The notes: generated from the letters alone by a model not told the origin. Counted from the first letter of the stretch, positions 9,848-20,164 are shown. The stretch is 40,978 nt of DNA from Candidatus Limosilactobacillus merdavium (GCA_018883805.1 JAHLFK010000005.1:1-40978); one strand, 5' to 3'. A program made the numbers and translations.

Positions 9848-12800
9848 TATTCTTCGGTGCCTCCTTCATTTTTTGCGTTATCAAAGTCGCCCTTAGCTTT
9901 ATCTGGATCCAGTACTCGGTAGCGTTGTTGATCCAGCATATTATCAAATTGATAAATATCCTTAAAGTCACTGTAATCCAGTCCTGTTAGCCGTTTGCTA
10001 CCTTCATTTAACCGATATGGATTTAATTTGACTTGTCCTTCAAGAATCTTATTTCCGGCACTAATGATTAAGTGCTTGTTCCAATTCTGCAGCCATTGTA
10101 ATTGATCTGGTGTTACTAACAGAGCATCTTTCTTTGCTGAAATACCACCCTTTTTGGTTACTTTTAGCGGGTATAAAACTGACTGGCTATCTTGGAGTTT
10201 TTGATCGAGCGAGTCTAATACAGCAGGTTCATTTAATAAGATTCCTTTATACTCATGCGCCCCTAACTGTAGTTCATCAAGATCCTTGTTTTGATTTCGT
10301 TTCCAGTCAAATTTAGGGTTACTCAAATGCAAATACAATGCACCAGCTAATCGCGCAGTCGGTTCATCAAGTTCCGTCAAATTGGATTCTAACCCATTTA
10401 AGTAGGTTAGTAACTGAAGGGAGATTCCGTAGTAAGCAGTTGTCAGATCAAAAGTATGGTTACTCGACTTGTAATCCACCACTGTCAAGAAGTCGCTTGG
10501 CTTTGCTAAATCAGGCAACTGTTCCTTAGACAAACGATCGATTCGATCAATCCGTCCCCGTAAATAAATCCTGTTTCCTGAATCTAACGGATAGTCCAGT
10601 GCCTTCAAGTTAACCTGATTAGGGGTATTAATCCGACCAAACTGGGCTTCCGTCTTAAATGGTTGCGCATTAGTATATTGAGCTTGACGACATATTGTTT
10701 CAAGCATCGTCGTAACTATTGTTCTTAATTGACGATATTGATATTCCGCCTGAGCTGACGATTCAATTAAGCGGGTTAAATCAGGCTGATTGTCTTCTGC
10801 TGTTTGTAAAGCAGCTGTGATGTATTTCTCTCGTTCCTCTGGGTTATCTATTAAATCCTTTAGATTGATCCGTTGCTCACGGGTTTGACTAATAAAGGTT
10901 TCCAACGCCTTATGGAAGAACGTTCCGATTCTATCCGGTGACATTTCCAACCGATCCCGTTTTTGTAACTGCAAGCCATACTTAAGGAAGTACTCATATT
11001 GGTTAATGTAAAAGTTTTGCAGTTGGGAAATTGAAGCATACAAGACCCACTGTTCCTTTTGATTAGGCGCAGAGTGAAGGTATAGAGCTTGAGCAAGATC
11101 AGCTCCAATATCATCAACTACATTACGGTAATTAAATCCTTGGGCAACTAACCGCAATCGTTGCTGAAGCCTCTCCCCCTGCTCTTGTTCAGTAGGATTT
11201 GAACTTTCTTGCCAGTTACGTGCCAAGAGAACTAAATCACGTTCAACATTTTTCCAAGTTGCTGGTAACTGCGCTGGCTTTTTAGTGTTTCTTTGGTTAT
11301 CCCGAACTTGGCGCCCAACTCGTACCAGTTGACTTAAACTAGCCTCAGGACTTGAAATAAATTGTCCAGCGTCTTTTTGTCCTGCTTCACTTGTTACTAA
11401 TGGTGAATTAACAATATTTTGCTGTAAGTAAGCAGCAAGATCTCGCATGTATGGTGAGATAGTTAGTTCCTTATCATCATTAGTCGCCTGTGGAGCTGTA
11501 AAAATTAGGCGTTGTTTCCCAGAAAGCATCCCCAAATAGTGTACAAATGGTTCATTATTTAGTTCTGTCATTGCATCTGCTGGTAAAAACTGATAATCAT
11601 CATCTAAGTATGGCACCATAATCTGCTTATCCTGATCCGTTAATAAGCCTTCATTTTCCCGAATTTCAGGCATCACATCATCAGTAGAACCAATCATAAA
11701 AACAACTTTTTTATTCAAGCTCTGGACGATTCCCGTTTCAGAAACAACAACTTGATCCAAGGTTGCTGGAATTTGTGAATATTGGGCAGCAGAAAAGCCG
11801 GCCTGAAGGATTTCACTAAACTCTTCAAGGTATGAATCCACATTATCTTCATCTAGCTGATCATCGCCTAATATTTCCACGTATTCTTGAAGAATCTGGC
11901 AGAATTTCTCCCAAACTTGTTGTGGTTGGCGGGCTAAATCAAGATCACGGGTACTTTGATACTGTTGCCATTGATAAAGCCGTTCTGTAACCCCATTTTC
12001 CTGGAGAAAATTAAAAAGCAGGGTCGCTATCTCTCTTCCTGATCGAGCTTCTTTTAATTGATCCAAGAATGGTGCAAGGTTATTAGCAACATAGTCCCGA
12101 ACGATTGACAGACGGTGATTCAGCTTATTAACCCGCGATTGCGGATCACGTGCAGTTACCGGATTGCTATCCTTTGCAGTCCATAACTCCTTTACTTTTT
12201 TCTCATCTGTCCAGGCGCGTTTCCCTTTAATTGCTTGCTTGAGGCACCAATTTTCAGTAGTAAATACCGCTTGTTGGAATTGACGAATAGGCATTAAATC
12301 ACCGGTTGCTGTTCTTGGCACCAATAACCATGTCTTCAGCAATTGCATCAGATCAGCCAGTTGATATCCGCGTTGATCAATATTAAATAACGTACTTAAT
12401 AGAATTACTAATGGATGTTGATCCATCTTTCGTTCGTGATCATCAAACACGGGTACTTGGTTCTCCGCAAAAATTGGGCTAATCATATTTTGATAACCGT
12501 CAAGATGACGCGTCAATATTAGGAAATCGCGGTAACGATAGCCTTCCCGAACTACCATTTGGCGAATCTTAGTGGCAACTTTTTCCAATTCTTCACGCCG
12601 ATTAGCCATTTGATAAAATTGGACAGATTGTGGTTCATCTAATTGCTCAGTATCAACAGCTGCAATTGGACCTTCTGCATATCGTTTAAAGTAGCGATCG
12701 ACCTTTTGCAGATCATTATTTACCCGCGGTTCATTTGCAAACCAAACATTTTGTTGCAGCTTAATTTGAGTTGGGTTAGCTTGAGCCAATTTCCAAAGGC

Positions 12801-13635
12801 GCCGATATACCATCGCAGAAGAATAAAACAAGTCGTTTTCAGCTGGAATTTCACTCGAGTTAGGATGATTTTGATCAGGATAACCACGATCCAAAACCAG
12901 GGAAACCATCGTTGCAGCACCATTTTCAACTAAGGCATCAACAATCCGTTGTTCACTAGCTGTAAACTGAGCAAACCGGTCGATAAAGAAGTGCATATGC
13001 TTAACATCATGACTAGTTTGTAAATAATTGACCAGTTGCAAATAGAGTTCATTATTTCCCAGGAAATTTTTCCGTAATTGATCCTCGTAAGCACGATAGA
13101 TCACTTCAACATCGTGCATTTTGGTCAACCAGACCCGGTTAGCTCCTGATGCCTGATCCTGTTCAATTCGATCTAAAATATCAGCAAAATCATCAGCAGT
13201 AATATTGGCGTTCTTTAATTCTTCAAGCTGTTCCGTTAACTTTTGAATAAATCCTGGTCGATTTATCTCACTGGCATACAGGTGAAGTTCCTCTGCGTGT
13301 TCTTGGGCAACTCGAGAAGTTAACATTGTCATCCCAATCTTAGAGATTCGTGGAGTTTGAAAAATTGGTGTATCCCGCAATAAGAACCATGCAAGACGAC
13401 TAAAGGACAGCACTTGTAATTTTTCTGAAGCGAAGCGCTGATCATCCCCAAGCCCTGCACGCTCACGCAGGCCAGCCAAAACATTGATTTCCGTTTCAAA
13501 TTTGATGTGGTTAGGAACTAAGTAAAAGAATCGATCCTCTGGTGCCGAATTTTTCATCTGACTAGCCAGCTGATCAACCATAACTCGCTCGTGATCCATT
13601 GCATCGGTGCCTAAAACAAAGCCTAAAGTTCCCAC
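9847..13635 (-). CDS. addB: ATP-dependent nuclease subunit B (AddB/RexB type)
   Basis: A 1262-residue partner of AddA. The C-terminal nuclease motif reads VVDYKSSNH, following [10 protein letters not shown]. The N-terminus ([12 protein letters not shown]) lacks a recognisable Walker A loop, and no four-cysteine iron-sulphur cluster is visible near the C-terminus. Both traits fit the RexB subtype of streptococci and lactobacilli rather than Bacillus AddB. The start is GTG at 13635, preceded by aaaggatgg. No in-frame ATG nearby gives a better fit. It is the first gene of the addB-addA-malR unit. A symmetric SOS-box-like sequence lies upstream at 13688-13708. Confidence 0.93.
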   Translation of the reverse strand: MGTLGFVLGTDAMDHERVMVDQLASQMKNSAPEDRFFYLVPNHIKFETEINVLAGLRERAGLGDDQRFASEKLQVLSFSRLAWFLLRDTPIFQTPRISKIGMTMLTSRVAQEHAEELHLYASEINRPGFIQKLTEQLEELKNANITADDFADILDRIEQDQASGANRVWLTKMHDVEVIYRAYEDQLRKNFLGNNELYLQLVNYLQTSHDVKHMHFFIDRFAQFTASEQRIVDALVENGAATMVSLVLDRGYPDQNHPNSSEIPAENDLFYSSAMVYRRLWKLAQANPTQIKLQQNVWFANEPRVNNDLQKVDRYFKRYAEGPIAAVDTEQLDEPQSVQFYQMANRREELEKVATKIRQMVVREGYRYRDFLILTRHLDGYQNMISPIFAENQVPVFDDHERKMDQHPLVILLSTLFNIDQRGYQLADLMQLLKTWLLVPRTATGDLMPIRQFQQAVFTTENWCLKQAIKGKRAWTDEKKVKELWTAKDSNPVTARDPQSRVNKLNHRLSIVRDYVANNLAPFLDQLKEARSGREIATLLFNFLQENGVTERLYQWQQYQSTRDLDLARQPQQVWEKFCQILQEYVEILGDDQLDEDNVDSYLEEFSEILQAGFSAAQYSQIPATLDQVVVSETGIVQSLNKKVVFMIGSTDDVMPEIRENEGLLTDQDKQIMVPYLDDDYQFLPADAMTELNNEPFVHYLGMLSGKQRLIFTAPQATNDDKELTISPYMRDLAAYLQQNIVNSPLVTSEAGQKDAGQFISSPEASLSQLVRVGRQVRDNQRNTKKPAQLPATWKNVERDLVLLARNWQESSNPTEQEQGERLQQRLRLVAQGFNYRNVVDDIGADLAQALYLHSAPNQKEQWVLYASISQLQNFYINQYEYFLKYGLQLQKRDRLEMSPDRIGTFFHKALETFISQTREQRINLKDLIDNPEEREKYITAALQTAEDNQPDLTRLIESSAQAEYQYRQLRTIVTTMLETICRQAQYTNAQPFKTEAQFGRINTPNQVNLKALDYPLDSGNRIYLRGRIDRIDRLSKEQLPDLAKPSDFLTVVDYKSSNHTFDLTTAYYGISLQLLTYLNGLESNLTELDEPTARLAGALYLHLSNPKFDWKRNQNKDLDELQLGAHEYKGILLNEPAVLDSLDQKLQDSQSVLYPLKVTKKGGISAKKDALLVTPDQLQWLQNWNKHLIISAGNKILEGQVKLNPYRLNEGSKRLTGLDYSDFKDIYQFDNMLDQQRYRVLDPDKAKGDFDNAKNEGGTEE

Positions 13636-13687
13636 GGTGATCCATCCTTTTCATAAAATAAATACAAGTTTAATTTTACCATATCCA

Positions 13688-13708
13688 TCGAACTGATGTT
13701 TAGTTCGA
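13688..13708. promoter_or_regulatory. Inverted repeat with SOS-box-like core upstream of addB
   Basis: A perfect 7-bp inverted repeat, TCGAACT-N7-AGTTCGA, starts about 53 bp before the addB start codon. Its left part reads CGAAC-TGAT-GTTTA, near the Gram-positive LexA box (CGAAC-N4-GTTCG) but with two mismatches in the right half. On the minus strand an extended -10 (TGG-TAAAAT) lies between it and the gene. LexA control of addBA is therefore possible but unproven. Confidence 0.4.
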
Positions 13709-13727
13709 CAAGTATTGAATCTAATAT

Positions 13728-13768
13728 AAAAAGCCTCGAACTTTCAATAATATTGAAGATTCGAAGCT
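13728..13768 (-). terminator. Terminator of the cls-TSUP transcript
   Basis: A long imperfect hairpin with outer arms 13732-13740 and 13760-13768 and an inner stem around 13741-13758. On the minus strand an A-run at 13728-13732 becomes a T-run. It follows the permease stop at 13781. Confidence 0.7.
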
Positions 13769-13780
13769 GCTAAATTTGAT

Positions 13781-14548
13781 TTAAAAATATGCTTGCTTAA
13801 AGTAAATCAGAGATTGAATCAGGGCAAGTAATGCAATTGTCCACCGCATTACCCTAGCAGGAATATAACGTAAAACAATTGGTCCAAGGTACCCGCCAAT
13901 AAACATTCCAACCGCCATTGGAATTGCATCCCACCAGTAAATCTTAGAGGTAAACGAGTAGATAATCAGCGCTGTTAGGTTAGTAAAACCACAAACTGCA
14001 TTTTTGATCGCATTTGAGACCAAAAAGTTTTCATCGGTTAAGTACGTTAAAAGTACCAAAATGACGATCCCACTGGCTGCACCAAAATACCCGGCATACC
14101 CGCCGACGATTATTAACAGGAAAACATAAAGAACTTTTTGCCACACAGGTTTCTGTTTCGTCAGATCCGGTTGATGCTTACCTGAAATTAGAATCATTCC
14201 TCCAGCAATCAAAATAAAGAAAGGTACTACCCGTTCGAAGACCTTTCCTGGGAAAGCCAGAAGAAGGAAGCAACCAATAATCGATCCAATTACCGTAAAA
14301 ATACTATAAATCCATACTTGACGCCAATGACCATGAAGCTCTCGTCCAGAAGAAAATACTGCTCCCAAACTATTCCAAATTAAAGCGGCATCATTAGTCA
14401 CATTAGCGTAAACCGGTGCTACGCCAACACTTAACAATAACGGGTACGAAGCTAGTGAGGCAAACGAAGCTGCGGATGCTAATATTCCCGCAACTATACC
14501 ACCAAGTAATAAATAAATTAACATCCCAATAGATGGAATTCCTGTCAT
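13781..14548 (-). CDS. TSUP (TauE/SafE) family membrane permease
   Basis: A 255-residue integral membrane protein with 7-8 predicted helices and a Gly-rich start (GGIVAGILASAASFASLASYPLLL). Internal GxxxGxFGAASG-like stretches (GGYAGYFGAASGIVIL) are characteristic of the TauE/SafE/TSUP family of small organic-anion or sulphur-compound permeases. Members move sulphite, sulphoacetate, sulphur or other anions; the substrate here is unknown. The ATG at 14548 follows tagggg-type AG-rich sequence and lies 31 bp after the cardiolipin synthase stop, so the two are probably one transcript. No functional link between them is established. Confidence 0.8.
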   Translation of the reverse strand: MTGIPSIGMLIYLLLGGIVAGILASAASFASLASYPLLLSVGVAPVYANVTNDAALIWNSLGAVFSSGRELHGHWRQVWIYSIFTVIGSIIGCFLLLAFPGKVFERVVPFFILIAGGMILISGKHQPDLTKQKPVWQKVLYVFLLIIVGGYAGYFGAASGIVILVLLTYLTDENFLVSNAIKNAVCGFTNLTALIIYSFTSKIYWWDAIPMAVGMFIGGYLGPIVLRYIPARVMRWTIALLALIQSLIYFKQAYF

Positions 14549-14579
14549 CTTTCTCTCCCCTAGTTATTTCACTCTACCT

Positions 14580-16058
14580 CTACAAAATTGGTGATAGTAG
14601 CCGTGAAAAAGTCTGTTTGAATCGTAACCACCGTGATTGGGCTGCGAACATTTCAGGAGTAACCACTCGTGAGTCACGAACATCATTCATGAAGATTTGT
14701 TCTAATTGATCAGTCAAAGTCCGATCGTAAATGAAAGAGTTAATTTCGAAGTTTAGCTTAAAACTCCGAAAGTCAAGATTAGCTGAACCAACACTTGCCA
14801 TTCGTCCATCAACCATAATCGTCTTTGCGTGAAGGAAGCCCTTTTCGTAAAAGTAAATGGTAATCCCCTGACTAGCTAACATTCGCGCATAATACTGAGT
14901 TGCGCGGTAAACAAAGGGGTGGTCAGGTTTACATGGGATCATAATCCGCACATCAACCCCTGAGTTAGCTGCTACTTGTAACGCATCAATAACACTATCA
15001 TCAGGAATCAAATATGGTGTTTGAATCCAAATCCGGTCTGTTGCAGCATTAATCAACCGCAAATAGCCCAATTTAATGTTCTCTTGCGTCGATTCAGGTC
15101 CACTAGAAACGATTTGCAATGAAGTTTCATTCTCAACATTGTTCTTATCTAACTTGATTTCTGGGAAGAAGCGGTGGAAATGATCAATCCGGTTCTTCTT
15201 ATTTTTAACTGAAGCATTCCAATCACGAATAAACCGTTGTTGCAGACTATATACACCACCACCGATGATTCGTAGGTGGGTATCCCGCCATGGACCAAAT
15301 TTTTTAACCCGTCCTAAGTATTGATCACCAACGTTAAAGCCACCAACGTAACCAATTTCACCATCAATTACGACAATCTTACGGTGATCACGGTAGTTAA
15401 GCCGGAAGTCGATAAAGTTACTATGGGTCATCAAGAATGGTGTTGCGTAACCGCCACGTTTCCGTAATCCGTTATAGAAATTTGAGCGAACCCCCATCGA
15501 GCCCCATGAATCATAAAGAACCCGAATCTCAACTCCTTCTTCTGCTTTCTGTTCTAGCAGAGTCCGTAATTCATTCCCAATTTGGTCATTATAAATTGTA
15601 TAAAACTCAATATTAATACTCTTTTGTGCCGCTTCAATATCATCAAAGAGCTGCCGGAATAGTCTATTTCCTTCAGTAAAAACTTTCACGTTATTGTGGC
15701 GAGTCAAAAAGGCGTTATCCAAACTCTGAAAAAGCATTATCGTCCGTCGGTACATTTGGACGGTCGAATGTTTAGGCTTCGGCATATTTTTGAATTGTAA
15801 TTTCTGCCGATCTACTGCTTGTTTTAGTTTTAATTGGGTTTCAGACTTAATTCGTTCCAACCGCCGTTGTGGCAATTTACGTCCAAGAAAGGCGTAAAAA
15901 ATAAAGCCGATTACTGGTAATAACAGTAAGACCAGCAACCATGCCCACGTCGCCGCAATATCGCGTTTCTCTCTAAAGACTGTGAAGAGGGCCGCAATTT
16001 CGTTAATAACCACAATTGTTAGTAATACCCATTTAATAATGTTCCACGTTAGTATCAT
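14580..16058 (-). CDS. cls: Cardiolipin synthase, intact copy
   Basis: A 492-residue phospholipase-D superfamily enzyme of the inner membrane that condenses two phosphatidylglycerol molecules to cardiolipin and glycerol. Two N-terminal membrane helices (about 5-28 and 37-58) precede two complete HKD motifs: H225-K227-D232 in HRKIVVIDGEIGYVGG and H410-K412-D417 in HAKTIMVDGRMASVGSAN. The N-terminal PLDc_N stretch RDIAATWAWLL is also typical. The ATG at 16058 follows a consensus aggagg. It starts a two-gene unit with the TSUP permease. A paralogue lies at 21595-23085 on the opposite strand and differs in its second HKD motif. Confidence 0.93.
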   Translation of the reverse strand: MILTWNIIKWVLLTIVVINEIAALFTVFREKRDIAATWAWLLVLLLLPVIGFIFYAFLGRKLPQRRLERIKSETQLKLKQAVDRQKLQFKNMPKPKHSTVQMYRRTIMLFQSLDNAFLTRHNNVKVFTEGNRLFRQLFDDIEAAQKSINIEFYTIYNDQIGNELRTLLEQKAEEGVEIRVLYDSWGSMGVRSNFYNGLRKRGGYATPFLMTHSNFIDFRLNYRDHRKIVVIDGEIGYVGGFNVGDQYLGRVKKFGPWRDTHLRIIGGGVYSLQQRFIRDWNASVKNKKNRIDHFHRFFPEIKLDKNNVENETSLQIVSSGPESTQENIKLGYLRLINAATDRIWIQTPYLIPDDSVIDALQVAANSGVDVRIMIPCKPDHPFVYRATQYYARMLASQGITIYFYEKGFLHAKTIMVDGRMASVGSANLDFRSFKLNFEINSFIYDRTLTDQLEQIFMNDVRDSRVVTPEMFAAQSRWLRFKQTFSRLLSPIL

Positions 16059-16196
16059 TACGGCACCTCCTTTTATTTTTCAATTTTAACTCAATAATTT
16101 TAGATCACCAACGGACAAGTGATAATTCGCTTAAATTTCCTTAGACTATTTTTTTGATTATAATTATTAATAATTACTACAAAAAGAGGTCTCATT

Positions 16197-16775
16197 ATGT
16201 CAGCAATTTACCTACGACGTGCCAAAACCAACGATTTAGATGCCATTATGAAAATTGTAGAAGAAGCACGGGAACTATTAAAGAAGGATGGCAGTCCCCA
16301 ATGGCAGGATGGTCATCCTAACCGTGAGACATTTGAGCAAGATATTTCCCGGGGAATAAACTGGGTCCTTGTTGTTGGTGATCACGTTGCAGGAACGGCA
16401 ACCTTAATGCTCGATCCTGATCCAGCTTATAAGGTTATTTACAATGGCCAGTGGAGTCAACCGAATGCCCCATATGCAACGATTCATCGGGTAGCAATTT
16501 CCAGCCACTATCGAGGTCAAGGACTCTCTAAGATTCTCTTTAGCAATTTAATTACCGTTGCACAGCTCCAAGATCGGAATAATATTCGTCTGGATACACA
16601 CGAGCAAAATAAGCGAATGCAAAAACTAGTTCAAGACTTCGGCTTTATTCGTTGTGGGAACATCAATGTTGAAGACCGCATCGATCCCAAACGAATTGCC
16701 TTTGAGCTAAATCTCCGTCAGGGGTATAAAGTTACTAAAATTACTAACGACTTTATGAAAGGACTGCTAAAATAG
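16197..16775 (+). CDS. GNAT family N-acetyltransferase
   Basis: A 192-residue GCN5-related acetyltransferase. The core motif A, RVAISSHYRGQGLSKILF, contains the R-G-Q-G-L-S pyrophosphate-binding loop for acetyl-CoA. Motif B follows, with LDTHEQNKRMQKLVQDFGFIRCG, the usual D-T-x-x-x-N-x-x-x-x-x-x-x-x-x-x-G-F pattern. The N-terminus (YLRRAKTNDLDAI) is the standard first strand and helix. The substrate is not readable; most such stand-alone GNATs act on small amines or protein N-termini. The ATG follows aaaaagaggtctc and a TATAAT at 16159-16164 with a poor -35. It is divergent from cls and runs toward the small disrupted gene at 16810. Confidence 0.85.
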   Translation: MSAIYLRRAKTNDLDAIMKIVEEARELLKKDGSPQWQDGHPNRETFEQDISRGINWVLVVGDHVAGTATLMLDPDPAYKVIYNGQWSQPNAPYATIHRVAISSHYRGQGLSKILFSNLITVAQLQDRNNIRLDTHEQNKRMQKLVQDFGFIRCGNINVEDRIDPKRIAFELNLRQGYKVTKITNDFMKGLLK

Positions 16776-16809
16776 ATAGTGTGAAATACTTTTATTTAGG
16801 AGGGGTTTT

Positions 16810-17090
16810 ATGCAGTACGCAAAAATGATCTGGGCCATTTAGTCCGGCAACATAAGCAATTAGTTAGTGAAATTCAAAAGATCAATCCACAGATCGAGCA
16901 ATTAAGTCACCGCATTGGACTAAAGACAGACGATGATTTCTGGAAGATATACTTGAACCAGCAATGGTTACCTACAAGTACATCTATTCAAAGCCGCTTC
17001 TTCAGACTCCAAAGAAAGTTCTTTGATCTCGGTGAACAAGCAGGAGTAATCGAAATTAAGATTAAGCAATTGAAAGAACAGGCAGCTTAA
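16810..17090 (+). pseudogene. Small alpha-helical protein gene, frameshifted just after the start codon
   Basis: A strong ribosome binding site (aggaggggt, about 16799-16806) precedes ATG 16810-16812, but that frame stops after 10 codons. The -1 frame from 16812 is open for 92 codons to TAA 17088-17090. It encodes a charged, helix-prone peptide containing LVRQHKQLVSEIQKINPQIE and WKIYLNQQWLPTSTSIQSR and ending KIKQLKEQAA. That frame has no ATG, GTG or TTG near the ribosome binding site. Possible explanations are a one-base deletion, a sequencing error, or slippage on the five A at 16821-16825. I do not recognise the family. It ends just before the terminator at 17123. Confidence 0.55.
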
Positions 17091-17116
17091 TAGCTACCAA
17101 CACATATAAGACAATA

Positions 17117-17161
17117 AAAAACGAGGTTGGAATTCTTTATTGATTTCCAACCTCATTTTTT
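17117..17161. terminator. Bidirectional terminator between the 16.2-17.1 kb genes and mazF
   Basis: A perfect 10-bp stem (gaggttggaa 17123-17132 with ttccaacctc 17145-17154) has six T on the right and a run of A on the left. It can therefore stop plus-strand transcripts from the GNAT and small gene as well as minus-strand mazF transcripts. Confidence 0.85.
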
Positions 17162-17170
17162 ACTGAATGG

Positions 17171-17521
17171 TTAAAGTCCCAAGCTTATTCGTAAGCCACG
17201 ATCAACTTCCTTCATCAACTGATCATCTAAATGATCGATTCGATCCATTAGGCGTTGCTTATCCACTGTTCGAATTTGTTCAAGAAGAACGACCGAATTT
17301 CGTGGAATCCCTGTTACCTTACTAGTTAACTTAACATGTGTCGGTAACGGTCGTTTCTGCGATTGGGTCGTAATCGGTGCCACAATCACTGTTGTACTAA
17401 AGTGATTCCCGGTATTATTCTGAACAATTAATACAGGACGCTGGCCGCCTTGTTCAGAACCAACAACCGGAGAAAGGTCAGCATAAAAAATATCGCCTCG
17501 TTTTATTTCCTTGTTCTTCAT
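17171..17521 (-). CDS. mazF: MazF/PemK-family endoribonuclease toxin, no visible antitoxin
   Basis: A 116-residue protein closely resembling the firmicute MazF/EndoA toxins, which cleave mRNA at short specific motifs. The N-terminal RGDIFYADLSPVVGSEQGGQRPVL is the family signature. Arg28 and Thr51 (in APIT) align with the catalytic Arg25 and Thr48 of Bacillus EndoA, and the ending DRGLRISLGL is also typical. The ATG follows gaggaggtgg. The usual upstream mazE antitoxin gene (or alr) is absent: immediately upstream is the clpL terminator, with only about 45 bp between. It therefore looks like a single-gene locus. The cognate antitoxin could be elsewhere, or the protein may be held in check some other way. 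Confidence 0.88.
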   Translation of the reverse strand: MKNKEIKRGDIFYADLSPVVGSEQGGQRPVLIVQNNTGNHFSTTVIVAPITTQSQKRPLPTHVKLTSKVTGIPRNSVVLLEQIRTVDKQRLMDRIDHLDDQLMKEVDRGLRISLGL

Positions 17522-17561
17522 TAAGCGACCACCTCCTCGAAAATTTAATTAATATAAGAAT

Positions 17562-17604
17562 AAAAAAGAAGTGGCTAGAAAATCAAATTTTCTGGTCACT
17601 TCTT
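17562..17604 (-). terminator. clpL terminator
   Basis: A 17-bp near-perfect stem (arms 17566-17582 and 17588-17604, two mismatches) with a 5-nt loop. On the minus strand it is followed by six T (17562-17567). It begins 13 bp after the clpL stop. Confidence 0.85.
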
Positions 17605-17616
17605 AATTTTTACTAA

Positions 17617-19821
17617 TTACTTATCTTCTTTTTCATCGTTGCTGTCGTCAGTCTTTTGATCGTTTGCTGACTTGTATTGGTCACTGTCATCCTTTTCAGC
17701 GTCCTTAGCATCAACGATTACTAATTCGCCATCCTTCATTTCAGCAACCAAGTGCTTTACATCAAGGTGGTCAAGGTAGTAATCAGTTACCTTGTCACGA
17801 ATTTCACGTTCGATAACCCGACGGAGTGGACGAGCACCCATTGCCTTGTCGTAACCTTCATCAATCAGGTATTGCTTAGCTGTTGGGGTTACCTTTACGT
17901 CCATGCCCTTCTTGGCCAAAGTCTTGTTAACTTCATTAAGCATCAAGTCAACAATCTTCTTCAAGTCGTCCTTAGTCAAACTGTTGAATTCAACAATTGC
18001 GTTGAACCGGTTCAAGAATTCAGGACGGAAGTAGTTAGTTAACTTCTTGATTAAGTCTTCTTCGTCATTGTCATCGCCCAACTTAACTGGAGCATCGTTT
18101 GAGTATCCAGCGTTAGAAGTTGCAATGATGATTGTGTTCTTGAAGTCAACTGTGTTACCTTGACCATCAGTCAAACGACCATCGTCAAGAACTTGAAGTA
18201 AGAGGGTAATAACTTGTGGGTTAGCCTTTTCAATTTCATCTAGCAAGATGATTGAGTAAGGGTGACGACGTACCTTTTCAGTTAAGGTATTACCGTTGTC
18301 TTCGTAACCAACATAACCTGCAGTAGCACCGATTAACTTAGAAACAGCTGTCCGGTCTGAGTATTCTGACATATCCAAACGAATAATGTCATTCTTGCTA
18401 CCAAACATGTCAAGAGCTAATTGCTTTGCAAGTTCAGTCTTACCAACACCAGTAGGACCAACCAAGAGGAAACTGCCAATTGGTGAATCGCCTTCGTCAA
18501 ATCCAGCACGGTTACGACGAATAGCACGAGCTACAGCTTCAACAGCCTTGTCTTGACCGATAACCTTACCTTCAAGACGCTTATCCATATCCTTCAACCG
18601 TTCAACGTCACTAGCACCAATCTTAGATACTGGAATACCAGTCATTTGTTCTACAGCGTTAGCAACATCTTCTGGGGTTGCAGTAACCTTGTCGTCTTCG
18701 GAACCCTTCTTTAATTGCTTTTCAAGGTCAGCAATCTTGTCCTTAGCAGCTTGGGCAGCCTTGTAGTCTTCCTTCTTTGCTGCTTCTTGTTGCTTCTTCT
18801 TTTCGTTCTCGATGTCCTTTTCAATTTGCTTTGCATCGTGAGCTGGGTGCTTAGCTGCCAAGTGAGCGGCAGTCATATCTACCAAGTCAATTGCCTTGTC
18901 AGGTAATGCCCGTTGTGGCATGTATTGAACTGAGTAGTCAACAGCTGCTTGGAGAACGTCGTCAGGTAACTTAACATTGTGGTGACGTTCGTACAAGTCA
19001 CGGATACCCTTCAAGATAGCAATAGTGTCAGCCTTGCTTGGGGCGTTAACTGTTACTGGGTTGAACCGCCGTGCTAATGCAGCATCCTTCATAATAGTGT
19101 TCCGGTATTCGTCTTGGGTAGTAGCACCAATTACAGTGATTTCTCCCCGTGACAATGCTGGCTTCATGATGTCTGACATTCCCTTAGAACCATCAGCATC
19201 ACCGGCAGAACCGGCACCAATAATTTGGTGAATTTCATCGAAGAAGAGGATGATGTTGCCAGCCTTCTTAACTTCTTGGATCAACTTTTGCATGTTTTCT
19301 TCGAAGCTACCACGGTATTGAGTACCAGCTTCAAGGCTAGAAACATCAATACTAATGATTTCCTTGTCTTTAATTGCTGCTGGAACATCGCCAGAAACAA
19401 TTGCTTGAGCAAGTCCTTCAACAACAGCGGTCTTACCAACACCAGCGTCACCAACCAATACAGGGTTGTTCTTTGTCCGCCGACTTAAGATTTCGGCAGT
19501 TTCTTGAATTTCCTTGTTCCGGCCGATAACTGGGTCGAGTTCGTGTTGCCGAGCTTCTTCAGTTAAATTCCGTCCTAACTTGTGTAAGATACTTTCCTTA
19601 CCTTCGCTAGGTTGTGGTCCTGGTTGACCACCTTGTTGAGGAGCCGCACCACCAGGCAATTGTCCAGTTTGTCGGTATTGTGCAAACTCTTCTGGTGTAA
19701 CTTCCCGACCATTAATAAGGTAACGACGGTTGTCAGAGTTAAAACCGTTCATGCCACCCATTAATTGGTTAAAAATGTCATTCATGTCTCCGTCAAATGG
19801 GTTCATTGGATTTTGTGCCAT
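17617..19821 (-). CDS. clpL: ClpL-type AAA+ chaperone/disaggregase
   Basis: A 734-residue Clp/Hsp100 ATPase. The short, Gly/Asn-rich N-terminus ([22 protein letters not shown]) replaces the double ClpN domain of ClpC and is typical of lactobacillar ClpL. Two AAA+ modules follow: Walker A GDAGVGKT and Walker [11 protein letters not shown] in the first, GPTGVGKT and [10 protein letters not shown] in the second. A short coiled coil rich in Lys/Glu/Ala (about residues 325-375) lies between them. The C-terminal tail is acidic and Lys-rich. I see no ClpP-binding IGF/IGL tripeptide loop, so it probably acts as a stand-alone disaggregase in heat and acid stress. No CtsR or CIRCE operator is evident upstream. 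A small HTH gene lies 97 bp upstream in the same direction. Confidence 0.93.
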   Translation of the reverse strand: MAQNPMNPFDGDMNDIFNQLMGGMNGFNSDNRRYLINGREVTPEEFAQYRQTGQLPGGAAPQQGGQPGPQPSEGKESILHKLGRNLTEEARQHELDPVIGRNKEIQETAEILSRRTKNNPVLVGDAGVGKTAVVEGLAQAIVSGDVPAAIKDKEIISIDVSSLEAGTQYRGSFEENMQKLIQEVKKAGNIILFFDEIHQIIGAGSAGDADGSKGMSDIMKPALSRGEITVIGATTQDEYRNTIMKDAALARRFNPVTVNAPSKADTIAILKGIRDLYERHHNVKLPDDVLQAAVDYSVQYMPQRALPDKAIDLVDMTAAHLAAKHPAHDAKQIEKDIENEKKKQQEAAKKEDYKAAQAAKDKIADLEKQLKKGSEDDKVTATPEDVANAVEQMTGIPVSKIGASDVERLKDMDKRLEGKVIGQDKAVEAVARAIRRNRAGFDEGDSPIGSFLLVGPTGVGKTELAKQLALDMFGSKNDIIRLDMSEYSDRTAVSKLIGATAGYVGYEDNGNTLTEKVRRHPYSIILLDEIEKANPQVITLLLQVLDDGRLTDGQGNTVDFKNTIIIATSNAGYSNDAPVKLGDDNDEEDLIKKLTNYFRPEFLNRFNAIVEFNSLTKDDLKKIVDLMLNEVNKTLAKKGMDVKVTPTAKQYLIDEGYDKAMGARPLRRVIEREIRDKVTDYYLDHLDVKHLVAEMKDGELVIVDAKDAEKDDSDQYKSANDQKTDDSNDEKEDK

Positions 19822-19918
19822 AAGTACATTCCTCCCTGTAAATAATTTAATTTCCCTTTATTTTTTGTAGTCATAATTGTTAGAGGTGTTAATCGCATCC
19901 CTAGGCTACTACTTTGCT

Positions 19919-20140
19919 TTATTCAAGATAGTGTTCTTCCAAATCTTTGAGGACCTCCCACATCTTCTTGTGCTCAGCTTGAGCCAAAGCATCTAAATCC
20001 CGTAAGTTCAGCGGCGTTGCGCTCGACTGAGGCTTATTAAAGGATTTATGTAAAGTGGTGTAGCCGTATCCGGAACGTTTTGACACCTGGTAAATCGTCA
20101 AGTTATGGACTTCCAGGTAGTGTTTAATATCAATCCTCAT
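19919..20140 (-). CDS. Small HTH (Cro/CI-like) regulator
   Basis: A 73-residue protein that is little more than a DNA-binding domain: residues 4-35 (IKHYLEVHNLTIYQVSKRSGYGYTTLH in part) read as a Cro/CI-type helix-turn-helix, and the C-terminus is a charged helix. The ATG is preceded by aaaggaagtg. The promoter carries two CACA-NN-TGTG palindromes, one over the -35 and one in the spacer, which predicts autoregulation. clpL begins 97 bp downstream on the same strand with no strong terminator between, so the two may be co-transcribed. The isolated HTH could alternatively be the antitoxin-like member of an unknown pair, but no toxin partner is adjacent. Confidence 0.7.
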   Translation of the reverse strand: MRIDIKHYLEVHNLTIYQVSKRSGYGYTTLHKSFNKPQSSATPLNLRDLDALAQAEHKKMWEVLKDLEEHYLE

Positions 20141-20164
20141 AACTTCACTTCCTTTACATTAATT

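Noticed and set aside
19822-19918. CtsR or CIRCE operator before clpL
   Set aside because: No tandem GGTCAAA-type heptamers and no CIRCE inverted repeat could be found in this interval.
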